DNA of 15,081 nt from Methanobacteriota archaeon. GTDB lineage: Archaea; Thermoplasmatota; Thermoplasmata; RBG-16-68-12. Positions within the stretch are counted from its first letter, which is position 1. The number at the start of each line of letters is the position of its first letter. Shown here piece by piece: positions 7,077 through 13,346 of this stretch. The notes under the pieces are model-generated. The model made no database searches and was not told the origin of the DNA. It saw only the letters and a program-made list of their open reading frames with translations. Location of the stretch: positions 1 to 15,081 of the forward strand of contig VBLU01000054.1 of NCBI GenBank assembly GCA_005879065.1. The letters are read 5' to 3'. Made by a program: the position numbers and the translations under genes.

Positions 7077-7889
7077 TCATTGCACGAGGTCGTCCTGGAC
7101 CTGCATGTCCCAGTCGACCTGGTCCAAGGCGCGTTGCACGTCGCCGTGCTTCGCCCTCCAGCGGGCATAGGCCTCGTTGGCCTGCTGGTTGACCGCCTGG
7201 AGCCTCCGTTCGTCGTCCGCGGACACGATCACCCCGGGCATGTGACCGAGGCCCCCGAGCACGTGCTGGATGTCCCGCATCAAGATCGCTAGGCGGGGCG
7301 GCACTTCACTCAGCCATGACTCGAGGCGCTTGTCGCTCGACTTCACCGATTGGAAAATCCCGGCTGTGGCCGGACCAGTGACGGTGAAGAGCCGCTCGAG
7401 CATCCGATCCCGCAGGGCCGCCTCGTTGTTGAACGTCCGGACGCCGTCGTAATACCGGTACAAGTTCCCCGCCACCTGATCCGGCGCGCTGTCGAGGAGG
7501 CGGTGCAGCCCGCCGATCGTGAGGAACCGATCCCAGGAATCGTCGGGAAAGGCGTCGACGGACGAGGCCCAGGTGCGCAGCCCGTCCCGACTCGGCTCCC
7601 CTGTAACCCCCTGGCGGACCAGGGTCAACCGGTCATCGAGGGTCTCCAGATGCTGGGACATCTCCTGGTGGAGTTCCCAGAGGGCGAAACCGAAATGGCG
7701 GCGGACCTCGGCCCGGCGTAGGGTCTGCTGGACCGTTTGCGTGAGGAAGACGACCTCCATCGCGACCGCGGTCGGCAGGATCAGTTCCACGGGGACGCCG
7801 GCGGCCCGCGACAGGGAGTAGGCGATCGGCGGCACGACGCAGACCATGACGATGAGCCATAACGGTACCCCTAGTACACTCCCCCGCAT
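7077..7889 (-). CDS. Membrane protein of unknown family with two N-terminal TM helices
   Basis: 270 residues, ATG at 7889. Residues 7-27 (around PLWLIVMVCVVPPIAYSL) and about 33-53 (ELILPTAVAMEVVFLTQTV) are hydrophobic and form a hairpin. Residues 55-270 are a charged, mainly helical soluble part, likely cytosolic, rich in Arg, Asp and Leu heptad-like stretches (HQEMSQHLETLDDRLTLV at 74-91; RLQAVNQQANEAYARWRAK near the end). I do not recognise the family and see no catalytic motif. An A/T patch centred about 30 nt before the start suggests a leaderless transcript. It is probably the first gene of a unit with the VOC gene 33 nt downstream. The predicted topology, a short hairpin carrying a large helical domain, would fit a membrane-tethered sensor or scaffold, but this is an inference. 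Confidence 0.75.
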   Translation of the reverse strand: MRGSVLGVPLWLIVMVCVVPPIAYSLSRAAGVPVELILPTAVAMEVVFLTQTVQQTLRRAEVRRHFGFALWELHQEMSQHLETLDDRLTLVRQGVTGEPSRDGLRTWASSVDAFPDDSWDRFLTIGGLHRLLDSAPDQVAGNLYRYYDGVRTFNNEAALRDRMLERLFTVTGPATAGIFQSVKSSDKRLESWLSEVPPRLAILMRDIQHVLGGLGHMPGVIVSADDERRLQAVNQQANEAYARWRAKHGDVQRALDQVDWDMQVQDDLVQ

Positions 7890-7914
7890 ACCGCGAACCG
7901 ATTCGTTGATGGAC

Positions 7915-7924
7915 CTTTAATGTT
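7915..7924 (-). promoter_or_regulatory. TATA-like box for the membrane/VOC unit
   Basis: Minus-strand AACATTAAAG is centred 30 nt before the ATG at 7889, in otherwise GC-rich DNA. Transcription would begin at or a few nt before the start codon, as in leaderless archaeal mRNAs. Confidence 0.5.
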
Positions 7925-8016
7925 CCGCGGCCGCGGGCTGGGGACCTTGACAAAAAGCACCATTGCGGTCGGGAGTGACGGAATTCGCGCACGACAATCG
8001 TCGACAACCGGGGACG

Positions 8017-8176
8017 TCAGGCTTCGTCTTCGCGAAGCCGCTCGAAGTAGCTGTCCACCGGATTGAAGGCAATCTAGATCAACAAGGAGGTCAGCAGATT
8101 CACGAACGCGAGGACGATGGCCACGAGCGCAATCGAGGGCGCCATCCCGACCCAGCGGTGCCCCCTCTCGCCTCAT
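8017..8176 (-). pseudogene. Small single-TM membrane protein, apparently broken
   Basis: On the minus strand an ATG at 8176 begins MRREG and then loses frame in a run of five G (8161-8165). Removing one G joins it to a frame reading HRWVGMAPSIALVAIVLAF, a clear TM helix with basic residues before it. That frame meets TAG at 8074-8076 and, past it, continues IAFNPVDSYFERLREDEA to TGA at 8017-8019. The restored product would be about 52 residues: a short basic start, one TM helix, and an amphipathic acidic tail. TAG lies where Trp (TGG) would fit. Read as is, only an internal ATG (8145) gives a 23-residue peptide. Two lesions in one short gene favour a decayed gene; sequencing error or TAG read-through are alternatives. 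I do not recognise a family. Confidence 0.5.
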
Positions 8177-8203
8177 CCCGATTCGCCGGCACCGAAAGAG
8201 ATT

Positions 8204-8216
8204 CCAATCTTAGACG
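8204..8216 (-). promoter_or_regulatory. Possible TATA box of the broken small gene
   Basis: Minus-strand CGTCTAAGATTGG is centred about 33 nt before the ATG at 8176. It is similar in spacing to the other leaderless promoters here but weak in sequence. Confidence 0.3.
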
Positions 8217-8259
8217 TCTCCCGGACCGAGAGCGCGGTCAGTGGGGGCTTCTCGACGGA

Positions 8260-8601
8260 CTACTTCTTGGGCTTCTTCGTTTCGAAAACCCTGACGTCAC
8301 TCATTTCGCGGAGTAGGACGGACTCCCCCACATCCTCGGTCATGAACTCCTGGAACTCCTCCGCGATCCGAACCCATGCGGGATCGTTGTGTTCCCGCCA
8401 CGCGTCGAAGTCGCCGTACCGGTTGCACTCCCACATCTGCGCGCCAGCGAACCGACCGAAACCGAGGACATAGCCGTAGGTGCCTCGATACGTCCAACCG
8501 CGAGGCGCCGACTTCTTGATGACGTCCTCGTTCTTCTTTACCCAGTCCTGAAATTCCCTGAGCCGGCCTTCTTTCGTGCTGAAACTTGTCATGTAGAGCA
8601 T
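8260..8601 (-). CDS. Small dimeric alpha/beta-barrel-like protein (hypothetical)
   Basis: 113 residues, ATG at 8601 (a second Met at residue 4). The order of elements, strand LYMTSFST, helix GRLREFQDWVKKNEDVIKK (12-30), strands around GTYGYVLGFG and AQMWECNRYGD, helix DFDAWREHNDPAWVRIAEEFQEFM (64-87), and last strand SVLLREMSDVRVFE, fits a ferredoxin-like fold of the dimeric alpha/beta-barrel superfamily (ABM or NIPSNAP-like). No heme or metal ligand pattern is obvious, so no reaction is assigned. The Lys-rich C-terminal end (KKPKK) is short. It is divergent from the DEAD-box helicase gene, 121 bp away, with its own TATA-like box and a weak GAGGGA ribosome site. The fold is an inference from pattern; the gene itself is likely real from its length and composition. 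Confidence 0.75.
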   Translation of the reverse strand: MLYMTSFSTKEGRLREFQDWVKKNEDVIKKSAPRGWTYRGTYGYVLGFGRFAGAQMWECNRYGDFDAWREHNDPAWVRIAEEFQEFMTEDVGESVLLREMSDVRVFETKKPKK

Positions 8602-8634
8602 AGCGTCCCTCGAGGCTCTGCATGGGGAGCCGCT

Positions 8635-8643
8635 GGTTTAAGC
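8635..8643 (-). promoter_or_regulatory. TATA-like box of the alpha/beta-barrel gene
   Basis: Minus-strand GCTTAAACC is centred about 38 nt before the ATG at 8601, predicting a leader of about 10 nt that contains GAGGGA (8606-8611). Confidence 0.5.
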
Positions 8644-8662
8644 ATTCCCGAGGACGGAGGAT

Positions 8663-8679
8663 CGGAGGAATTCCCTCCG
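8663..8679. repeat. Inverted repeat between divergent promoters, candidate operator
   Basis: CGGAGG (8663-8668) and CCTCCG (8674-8679) form a perfect inverted repeat around AATTC. It sits between the TATA-like boxes of the alpha/beta-barrel gene (8635-8643) and the helicase gene (8692-8699), where a dimeric regulator could affect both. A further GGAGG at 8656-8660 adds a third half-site-like element. Confidence 0.4.
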
Positions 8680-8691
8680 TTGGCACCCGAA

Positions 8692-8699
8692 TCCTTAAG
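8692..8699 (+). promoter_or_regulatory. TATA-like box of the helicase gene
   Basis: TCCTTAAG is centred 27 nt before the ATG at 8723, the spacing expected for a leaderless archaeal transcript. No Shine-Dalgarno precedes the start. Confidence 0.6.
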
Positions 8700-8722
8700 C
8701 CGATGAACCCGTAGGACACGCG

Positions 8723-9973
8723 ATGCAAGCGACGCACACGAAGAATCCGTTCGATCATCTCGGTCTGGACCCGGTCCTTCTCCGAGCAGTCTACGGCCTC
8801 GGGTACGAGGCGCCGACGCCGATTCAGAAGGAGGCGATTCCGCCGATCCTGTCGGGTCGCGACGTGATCGGGACCGCCCAGACCGGCTCCGGGAAAACTG
8901 CCGCATTCCTTCTGCCGATCCTCCATCGCCTCCTGAAGCAAGCTCCTGGCCACACTCGGGCCCTCGTCCTCTCGCCGACCCGTGAGCTCGCGGCCCAGAT
9001 CGAGGTCGCCCTCCGCGGCCTCGCGAAGGGCACGAAGATCCGCGGCCATGCGGTCTACGGCGGTGTCGGCATGGCCGCGCAAGAGCACGCCCTCCGCTCC
9101 GGTGTCGACGTCGTGGTCGCGACCCCCGGAAGGCTCCTGGACCACATGTCCCGTCGGAACGTCGACTTCCGCGGCCTTCAGGTCCTCGTCCTCGATGAAG
9201 CGGACCGCATGCTCGACATGGGCTTCCTCCCGGATGTCCGGAGGATCGTCGACGCCCTCCCGCGGGAGCGACAGACCCTTCTCTTCTCCGCGACCATGGC
9301 CTCGGAGATCGAGACCCTTTCCCGGACGATCATGCGCAATCCCGTCCGCATCTCCGTCTCGCCGCCGCACCGGCCTCCGTCGACGATCCGGCACGAGGTC
9401 TATCCGGTCCCGCAGCACCTGAAGACGTCCCTCCTGGTCCGCCTCCTCGGGCGGGAGGACATGTTGTCGGTCCTCGTCTTCGTCCGCACGAAGCGCCGCG
9501 CGGACCGGGTCGCTCGGCAGGTCAGCCAAGCGGGATTCGACGTGGCCCGGATTCACGGGGACCGAAGTCAGAGCCAACGGGAGACAGCCCTTGCGGGCTT
9601 CCGGAGCGGCCGACACCAAGTTCTCATCGCGACGGACGTCGCGGCCCGCGGGATCGACGTCGAAGGAATCTCCCACGTGATCAACTACGATGTGCCGACG
9701 GTCCCCACGGACTACGTGCATCGCGTCGGGAGGACAGCGCGGATGGAAGCGGCGGGGGAAGCGATGACGTTTGTGACGCCGGAAGATGAGGGGGACGTGC
9801 GGGCCATCGAGCGGGCCCTCGGCAAGCCCATTCCCCGCGTGACGCTCCCGGATTTCGATTATCGGGCCCCACCGCCTCCAAAGGTCCGCGGACACGACGG
9901 AGGACGCCACCCACGCGAATCGCGCGGCGACCGCGGTCGATCACGATGGCGGGGCGATTCACGGCGCCGGTGA
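8723..9973 (+). CDS. DEAD-box ATP-dependent RNA helicase, RhlE-like
   Basis: 416 residues. It unwinds or remodels RNA duplexes with ATP in the cytosol. All motifs are intact: Q motif F10...Q35, motif I AQTGSGKT (52-59), Ia PTREL (85-89), GG (113-114), Ib TPGR (134-137), II DEAD (158-161), III SAT (189-191), IV VLVFVR (250-255), V ATDVAARGID (303-312) and VI HRVGRTAR (333-340). After the RecA2 core a tail from about 384 begins PPPPK and becomes Arg/Gly-rich with RGD-, RGR- and RWRG-like steps, a common RNA-binding extension in RhlE/CsdA-type helicases. The TATA-like box 27 nt upstream suggests a leaderless mRNA. It is divergent from the alpha/beta-barrel gene and convergent with the DUF3237 gene, so probably monocistronic. 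Roles in ribosome assembly, RNA decay or cold growth are typical of the family; which applies here is not shown. Confidence 0.97.
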   Translation: MQATHTKNPFDHLGLDPVLLRAVYGLGYEAPTPIQKEAIPPILSGRDVIGTAQTGSGKTAAFLLPILHRLLKQAPGHTRALVLSPTRELAAQIEVALRGLAKGTKIRGHAVYGGVGMAAQEHALRSGVDVVVATPGRLLDHMSRRNVDFRGLQVLVLDEADRMLDMGFLPDVRRIVDALPRERQTLLFSATMASEIETLSRTIMRNPVRISVSPPHRPPSTIRHEVYPVPQHLKTSLLVRLLGREDMLSVLVFVRTKRRADRVARQVSQAGFDVARIHGDRSQSQRETALAGFRSGRHQVLIATDVAARGIDVEGISHVINYDVPTVPTDYVHRVGRTARMEAAGEAMTFVTPEDEGDVRAIERALGKPIPRVTLPDFDYRAPPPPKVRGHDGGRHPRESRGDRGRSRWRGDSRRR

Positions 9974-10004
9974 GCATGCAAATCCAGCCCGCGAATTTCG
10001 TCGA

Positions 10005-10493
10005 CTAGAGGAGGGCGAGCGGTCCGGCCGCGACCTCGTTCACGCACGCGTAGGCTTTCAAACGAACCCGGTTCGCCTGTTGATCGCGAACCCCTTCCAC
10101 GATCGCGATCACCGCATTCAGCCACCGATACCGCGCGTCAGCCGAGCCGAACGTGCACACGGCGGTGATGGCGCTCCTGACGCTCGGCACCTTCTCGACG
10201 ACGTTGTAACCCTCCATGTTGATCAGGACCTTCGTCCCGTCCTCCGTCGTCACGACACCGTGGAGATCGGGACACCACACGCCATCCTCGCGCCTTCGCG
10301 CGTGGTTCGCCCATCGCAATGCCCCACTCAGTTTGGGGCCGGTCACAGTGCCCTCGATTTCTCCGAACCCTTCGAGGTCTTTCCCGCCGTAGAGCTCCAG
10401 CCATACGGGTTCGCCAACGTACTTCATCTCGATGTCGAAGAGGTGTTCGAGCCGCACGCGATCCCTCGAAGCGGGCAACTTCGTTTCGGACAC
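10005..10493 (-). CDS. DUF3237-family protein
   Basis: 162 residues from GTG at 10493; a TAA codon lies directly upstream in frame, so this is the furthest possible start, and GTG at codon 13 is an alternative. The pattern matches DUF3237: LEHLFDIEMKYVG (15-27), GEIEGTVTGPKLSGALRWANH (44-64), a central DLHGVVTTEDGTKVLINMEGY (76-96), and the late signature FGSADARYRWLNAVIAIVEGVR (115-136), followed by a final strand VRLKAYACV. The family is a small beta-barrel of unsettled biochemical role found in many bacteria and archaea. The gene faces the helicase (31 bp between stops) and is divergent from the TPR gene. I see no clear TATA box for it. Confidence 0.85.
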   Translation of the reverse strand: MSETKLPASRDRVRLEHLFDIEMKYVGEPVWLELYGGKDLEGFGEIEGTVTGPKLSGALRWANHARRREDGVWCPDLHGVVTTEDGTKVLINMEGYNVVEKVPSVRSAITAVCTFGSADARYRWLNAVIAIVEGVRDQQANRVRLKAYACVNEVAAGPLALL

Positions 10494-10525
10494 TTAACGC
10501 TTCATGCTGGGGAGGGCAGGAGTCT

Positions 10526-10545
10526 CCCGGATGCGCAGGTCCGGG
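10526..10545. repeat. Inverted repeat in a divergent intergenic region
   Basis: CCCGGA (10526-10531) and TCCGGG (10540-10545), separated by 8 nt, lie between the divergent DUF3237 and TPR genes. It may be a hairpin in a leader or a regulator site; the sequence alone cannot decide. Confidence 0.3.
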
Positions 10546-10619
10546 AACCCTCTGGTGGGACGCGTAAGATGCCACGAACGTTGAAGTAACGATGCGTCGA
10601 TGCGCAAAAGGGGACCGAA

Positions 10620-11657
10620 ATGGCCGAGGAAACAGGGGAGGCTCACCGCGCCCAGACTCTGCTCGCGCTCGCTGCGGAAGCGGAGCCGCATCTGATGGGC
10701 TCGGACGACGCGGTCTGGATGGACCGATTGGAACGGGATCACGACGGCCTGCGGGCCGCGTTTTCCTGGTTCCTGAAACATGGGAAGGGAGCCGAGGCGC
10801 TCCAGCTCGCCGCGGACCTCTGGCTTTTCCAGGAGCAACGGGGCCACGCGGACGAAGCTCGCGACTGGCTGGCGAAATCCCTCGCCGCGCCGGGCGCGGA
10901 GGCGCGGACCGTCACCCGGGCCCGCGCCCTGTACGGAGCGGGCATCCTCGCGTTTCGGAAGCTGGATGCGGATGCTGCGCGGCGTGCGTTCGAGGAATGC
11001 CTGGTGATCGCGAAGGAACGCGACTATGTCCGATTGATCGTGCGGGCGAACACCGGGATGGCCCGCCTCGCCCTCCGGCGGGGAGATACCAAGGAGGTCC
11101 GCAAGTGGAGTGAGGCGGGCTTGGCGATCGCCCGAACGCGGGGCGAGAAGGCGGACGCCGTCACCCCGCTCCACATGCTCGCCGCGGCGGCGCGCGTCGA
11201 CGGCGACATCGGCCAAGCGAGACAGTTCTATCGGGAGAATCTCGGGTTGAACCGGGAACTGGGACGACTGGACGTCGTATCCGTCGAGCTCGGGAACCTC
11301 GGCGCATTGGAAGTGCTCGAAGGAAACATCACGGAGGCCGTGCCGTTCCTCCGGGAGAGCCTGGAGATCGCATACAAGCGAGGGGACCGGTACCTCGCCC
11401 CGTACGAACTGGTGTGGCTCGGGCGAGTGGCGTTGGCGGAGGGGAACCCCGCGCGCGGGGCCACGTTGTTCGCGGCGGCCCGGACGCAGTTCGATGCCAC
11501 GGGGTTAGCGATGGACCCGGATGAGGGGCCGGAATATGAGAAGGGGCTGGCTGCCATCCAAGAGGCGTTGGATGAAAAGGCCTTCTCCGCGGCGTGGGCG
11601 ACGGGGAAGAAAATGAGCCTCGACGAGGCCGTGGCCTTCGCCCTGGGTCCGATCTAG
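10620..11657 (+). CDS. Stand-alone TPR protein, like the C-terminal part of ATPase/LuxR-type regulators
   Basis: 345 residues, ATG at 10620 with GGGGA 5 nt upstream; an in-frame TAA at 10587 rules out a longer N-terminus. Residues 14-50 (LLALAAEAEPHLMG...WMDRLERDHDGLRAAFSW) are the linker that follows the ATPase in large signal-transduction ATPases (predicted ATPase/MalT-LuxR-like proteins). Helical TPR-type pairs then run from about 57 to 290, roughly one per 40 residues, for example LYGAGILAFRKLDADAARRAFEE, LGNLGALEVLEGNITEAVPFL and LVWLGRVALAEGNPARGATLF. The end (303-342: EYEKGLAAIQEALDEKAFSAAWATGKKMSLDEAVAFAL) is the usual C-terminal cap of those regulators. No ATPase, kinase or HTH domain is present here or upstream. 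It likely acts as a protein-protein interaction module; partner unknown. It faces the SDR gene. Confidence 0.85.
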   Translation: MAEETGEAHRAQTLLALAAEAEPHLMGSDDAVWMDRLERDHDGLRAAFSWFLKHGKGAEALQLAADLWLFQEQRGHADEARDWLAKSLAAPGAEARTVTRARALYGAGILAFRKLDADAARRAFEECLVIAKERDYVRLIVRANTGMARLALRRGDTKEVRKWSEAGLAIARTRGEKADAVTPLHMLAAAARVDGDIGQARQFYRENLGLNRELGRLDVVSVELGNLGALEVLEGNITEAVPFLRESLEIAYKRGDRYLAPYELVWLGRVALAEGNPARGATLFAAARTQFDATGLAMDPDEGPEYEKGLAAIQEALDEKAFSAAWATGKKMSLDEAVAFALGPI

Positions 11658-11667
11658 CCGGTGTTCT

Positions 11668-11679
11668 TCCGACGTCGGA
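11668..11679. repeat. 12-bp perfect palindrome between convergent genes
   Basis: TCCGACGTCGGA lies 11 bp after the stop of the TPR gene and 38 bp from the end of the facing SDR gene, with flanking CTTCC and GGAAG. It could act as a short bidirectional terminator hairpin or a protein site. No T-run follows. Confidence 0.3.
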
Positions 11680-11716
11680 CACGGGAAGAGCAGCTCGCTT
11701 CGCGTACCGTCACGAT

Positions 11717-12352
11717 TCAACCGCCTTCTTTCCCCTCGCTCACTAAGAGCACCTCTCCGAGATGATTCGAGTCCTCGGCCAGATCGAGAAGCGTGGCCGC
11801 GAGATCCCCGCGGGAGATGTGATAGGGACCGTGCGCGAGGTCCTTTCGACCGGCCTCACTTCGGACGCGGCCTGTCGTCGGTCCGTTCGAAAGGTACGGA
11901 GGACGGACGATGGTCCAATCGAGCGCGCTGGCGGCGACCAGTTGTTCCATCCGGGCGAAGTCGGCGTATGGTTTCCGAAGGATCCAGCGGACCAAGTTGA
12001 TCAAGATCCAAGGGCGCCGTCCTTCGATGGCGGAAACGCTCACGGTGACGATGCGCCGCACGCCCGCTTCCCGCATGGCCGTGAGTTCGGCACGTGCCAC
12101 GTCGCTGACGACAGTCGTTGGTCCGCGGCCTTCCGGGGCCACAATCGAGATCACTGCGTCTTGCCCACGGACTGCACGTCGGATGTCCTCGAGGTTTCGA
12201 CCGTCTCCACGGATTACCATCCCCAGTCCCGCGATATCGGCCAGTGCGTCGGGACGACGCGTGAACGCGGTCATCGCATGTCGACGCCGGATGCCTTCTT
12301 CGAGTACGAGGCGACCCGTGCGACCTGTTGACCCGATTACGACGATGTTCAT
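11717..12352 (-). CDS. NAD(P)-binding atypical short-chain dehydrogenase-like protein
   Basis: 211 residues, ATG at 12352. It opens MNIVVIGSTGRTGRLV, a Rossmann fold with GSTGRTG (7-13) at the dinucleotide site. RR (32-33) after the second strand suits NADPH. GDGRN (49-53), DAVISIVAP (65-73), RRIVTVSVSAI (99-109) and DWTIVRPPYL (145-154) follow, and ISRGDLAATLLDLAE (179-193) is the usual late helix of the SDR_a5/BVR-B-like NAD(P)H-binding group. The Tyr-x-x-x-Lys of classical SDRs is absent, as is common in this group, so reductase activity is plausible but not certain. Substrate unknown. It is divergent from the two-unit Lrp regulator (108 bp apart), a common layout for a regulator and its target. 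Confidence 0.88.
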   Translation of the reverse strand: MNIVVIGSTGRTGRLVLEEGIRRRHAMTAFTRRPDALADIAGLGMVIRGDGRNLEDIRRAVRGQDAVISIVAPEGRGPTTVVSDVARAELTAMREAGVRRIVTVSVSAIEGRRPWILINLVRWILRKPYADFARMEQLVAASALDWTIVRPPYLSNGPTTGRVRSEAGRKDLAHGPYHISRGDLAATLLDLAEDSNHLGEVLLVSEGKEGG

Positions 12353-12430
12353 GTCTTGCCCCCGTTTCTGACCATGTGAAGGATCGCGGAGGATTTGGGA
12401 CTATGTTATCCTTGACTTTCGATTCGGGGA

Positions 12431-12438
12431 GTTTTAGA
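12431..12438 (+). promoter_or_regulatory. TATA-like box of the Lrp-type regulator
   Basis: GTTTTAGA is centred 27 nt before the GTG at 12461, as for the helicase gene, and no Shine-Dalgarno precedes the GTG. This supports a leaderless transcript and the GTG start. A second A/T patch (TATGTTATCC, 12403-12412) might serve the divergent SDR gene on its complement. Confidence 0.5.
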
Positions 12439-12460
12439 GCCCGCGCGTCATCCGCGGCGT

Positions 12461-13336
12461 GTGGACGCCAAGGACTTTCGGCTTCTCGTCGCGCTCGATG
12501 AAAACGCGCGGCAGAGTTACCAAGCTCTCGGCCGGAAGGTGTCCCTCTCCGCTCCCGCGGTCCGCGAGCGGCTTCGCCGCCTCGAAGAGCGGGGGATCCT
12601 GCACGGATATTGGGTGTCGATCAACCCCGCTGTCTTCGGGCGCGAGGACCTGCTCGTCTCCTTCGGCGGGGAGTGGAGTCGAGACGATGCGATCCGAGCG
12701 TTGGGCGGACCCGACGTCGCCTGGGTTGCGTGGAAGGTCGATGGCGGTGTGACCGTAGAGGTCTGGCCCTACGATGTGGAGAAGGCGGTCCCGGCCCTCG
12801 AGCAGTTCCTCGGTCATCCTGCGATATGGCAAGGAGTCTCCCGAGCGCCATTGAAACACGAGTTGTCGGGACTTGACTGGCGGGTCCTGGACGCGTTGAT
12901 CGACGACCCGCGTGCGCCCATCGAGGTTCTCTCCGTGGCAACAGGACTCAGTCCGAAGACCGCGCGGAACCACGTCACGCGTCTCATCCGAGACGAAGCG
13001 ATCTATGTGGTGCCGCGGCTCGGGTTCCTGGCAGACTCCGGTGAGGTCGTCTACCATCTGGTGGTCGCGGGCACCGCTTCCTTCGCCGAATTGCGACGCG
13101 CCATCGGGGATGCCGTCCTGGTCCATGAGACCCAAGGCCCGCCGATGAAGTACCTCTTCTGCCGGGCGGATAGCCTCGGCGAATTGACCGCGAAGACCCA
13201 TGTCCTCCAAACGCTTCCGAACGTATCCTCCGTCCAGCTTTCCCTCAATCGGGAGTTCACCGTGGGGACGGACTTCGTCCATCGTCTGGTCCGGGAGGGG
13301 ATGAAGCGATCCGAGAACCCCCGCCCGCGGGATTGA
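12461..13336 (+). CDS. Transcriptional regulator with two tandem Lrp/AsnC-type units
   Basis: 291 residues from GTG. The first winged HTH spans about 2-52 (DAKDFRLLVALDENARQSYQ...LSAPAVRERLRRLEERGIL, with the AsnC-like Ser/Ala-x-x-Val-x-x-Arg recognition helix). The second spans about 137-185 (GLDWRVLDALIDDPRAPIEV...LSPKTARNHVTRLIRDEAIY). Each is followed by an alpha/beta segment of 60-80 residues (about 62-130 and 196-268) resembling the ligand-sensing/dimerisation half of Lrp proteins, so the gene looks like a fused duplication. Such proteins bind DNA as dimers or higher oligomers and often regulate a neighbour; the divergent SDR gene is the best candidate. A Cys (234) in the second sensory half is the only one in the protein. 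It is convergent with the ABC exporter genes (10 bp between stops). Confidence 0.88.
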   Translation: MDAKDFRLLVALDENARQSYQALGRKVSLSAPAVRERLRRLEERGILHGYWVSINPAVFGREDLLVSFGGEWSRDDAIRALGGPDVAWVAWKVDGGVTVEVWPYDVEKAVPALEQFLGHPAIWQGVSRAPLKHELSGLDWRVLDALIDDPRAPIEVLSVATGLSPKTARNHVTRLIRDEAIYVVPRLGFLADSGEVVYHLVVAGTASFAELRRAIGDAVLVHETQGPPMKYLFCRADSLGELTAKTHVLQTLPNVSSVQLSLNREFTVGTDFVHRLVREGMKRSENPRPRD

Positions 13337-13346
13337 GGATCCGCCC

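Larger units (their letters stand above)
7890..8259. other. Gene-poor stretch with promoter and broken small gene
   Basis: This 370-bp interval holds no intact gene. It contains the promoter of the membrane/VOC unit (7915-7924), the degraded small membrane-protein gene (8017-8176) and its putative promoter (8204-8216). The remaining parts (7925-8016 and 8217-8259) show nothing I can assign beyond a minus-strand T5 run near 7950 that could end transcription of the small gene. Confidence 0.6.

Noticed and set aside
8074..8076. Pyrrolysine insertion at the TAG in the small membrane gene
   Set aside because: A frameshift upstream is also needed to restore the protein, no pyl genes are in the window, and the position inside or next to a TM helix fits Trp better; kept only as a distant alternative.
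8297..9910. Long minus-strand open frame (537 codons) antisense to the helicase gene
   Set aside because: Its product is Arg/Asp/His-rich with no recognisable fold. It overlaps both the intact helicase and the alpha/beta-barrel gene, and is explained by high-GC codon bias leaving few stops.
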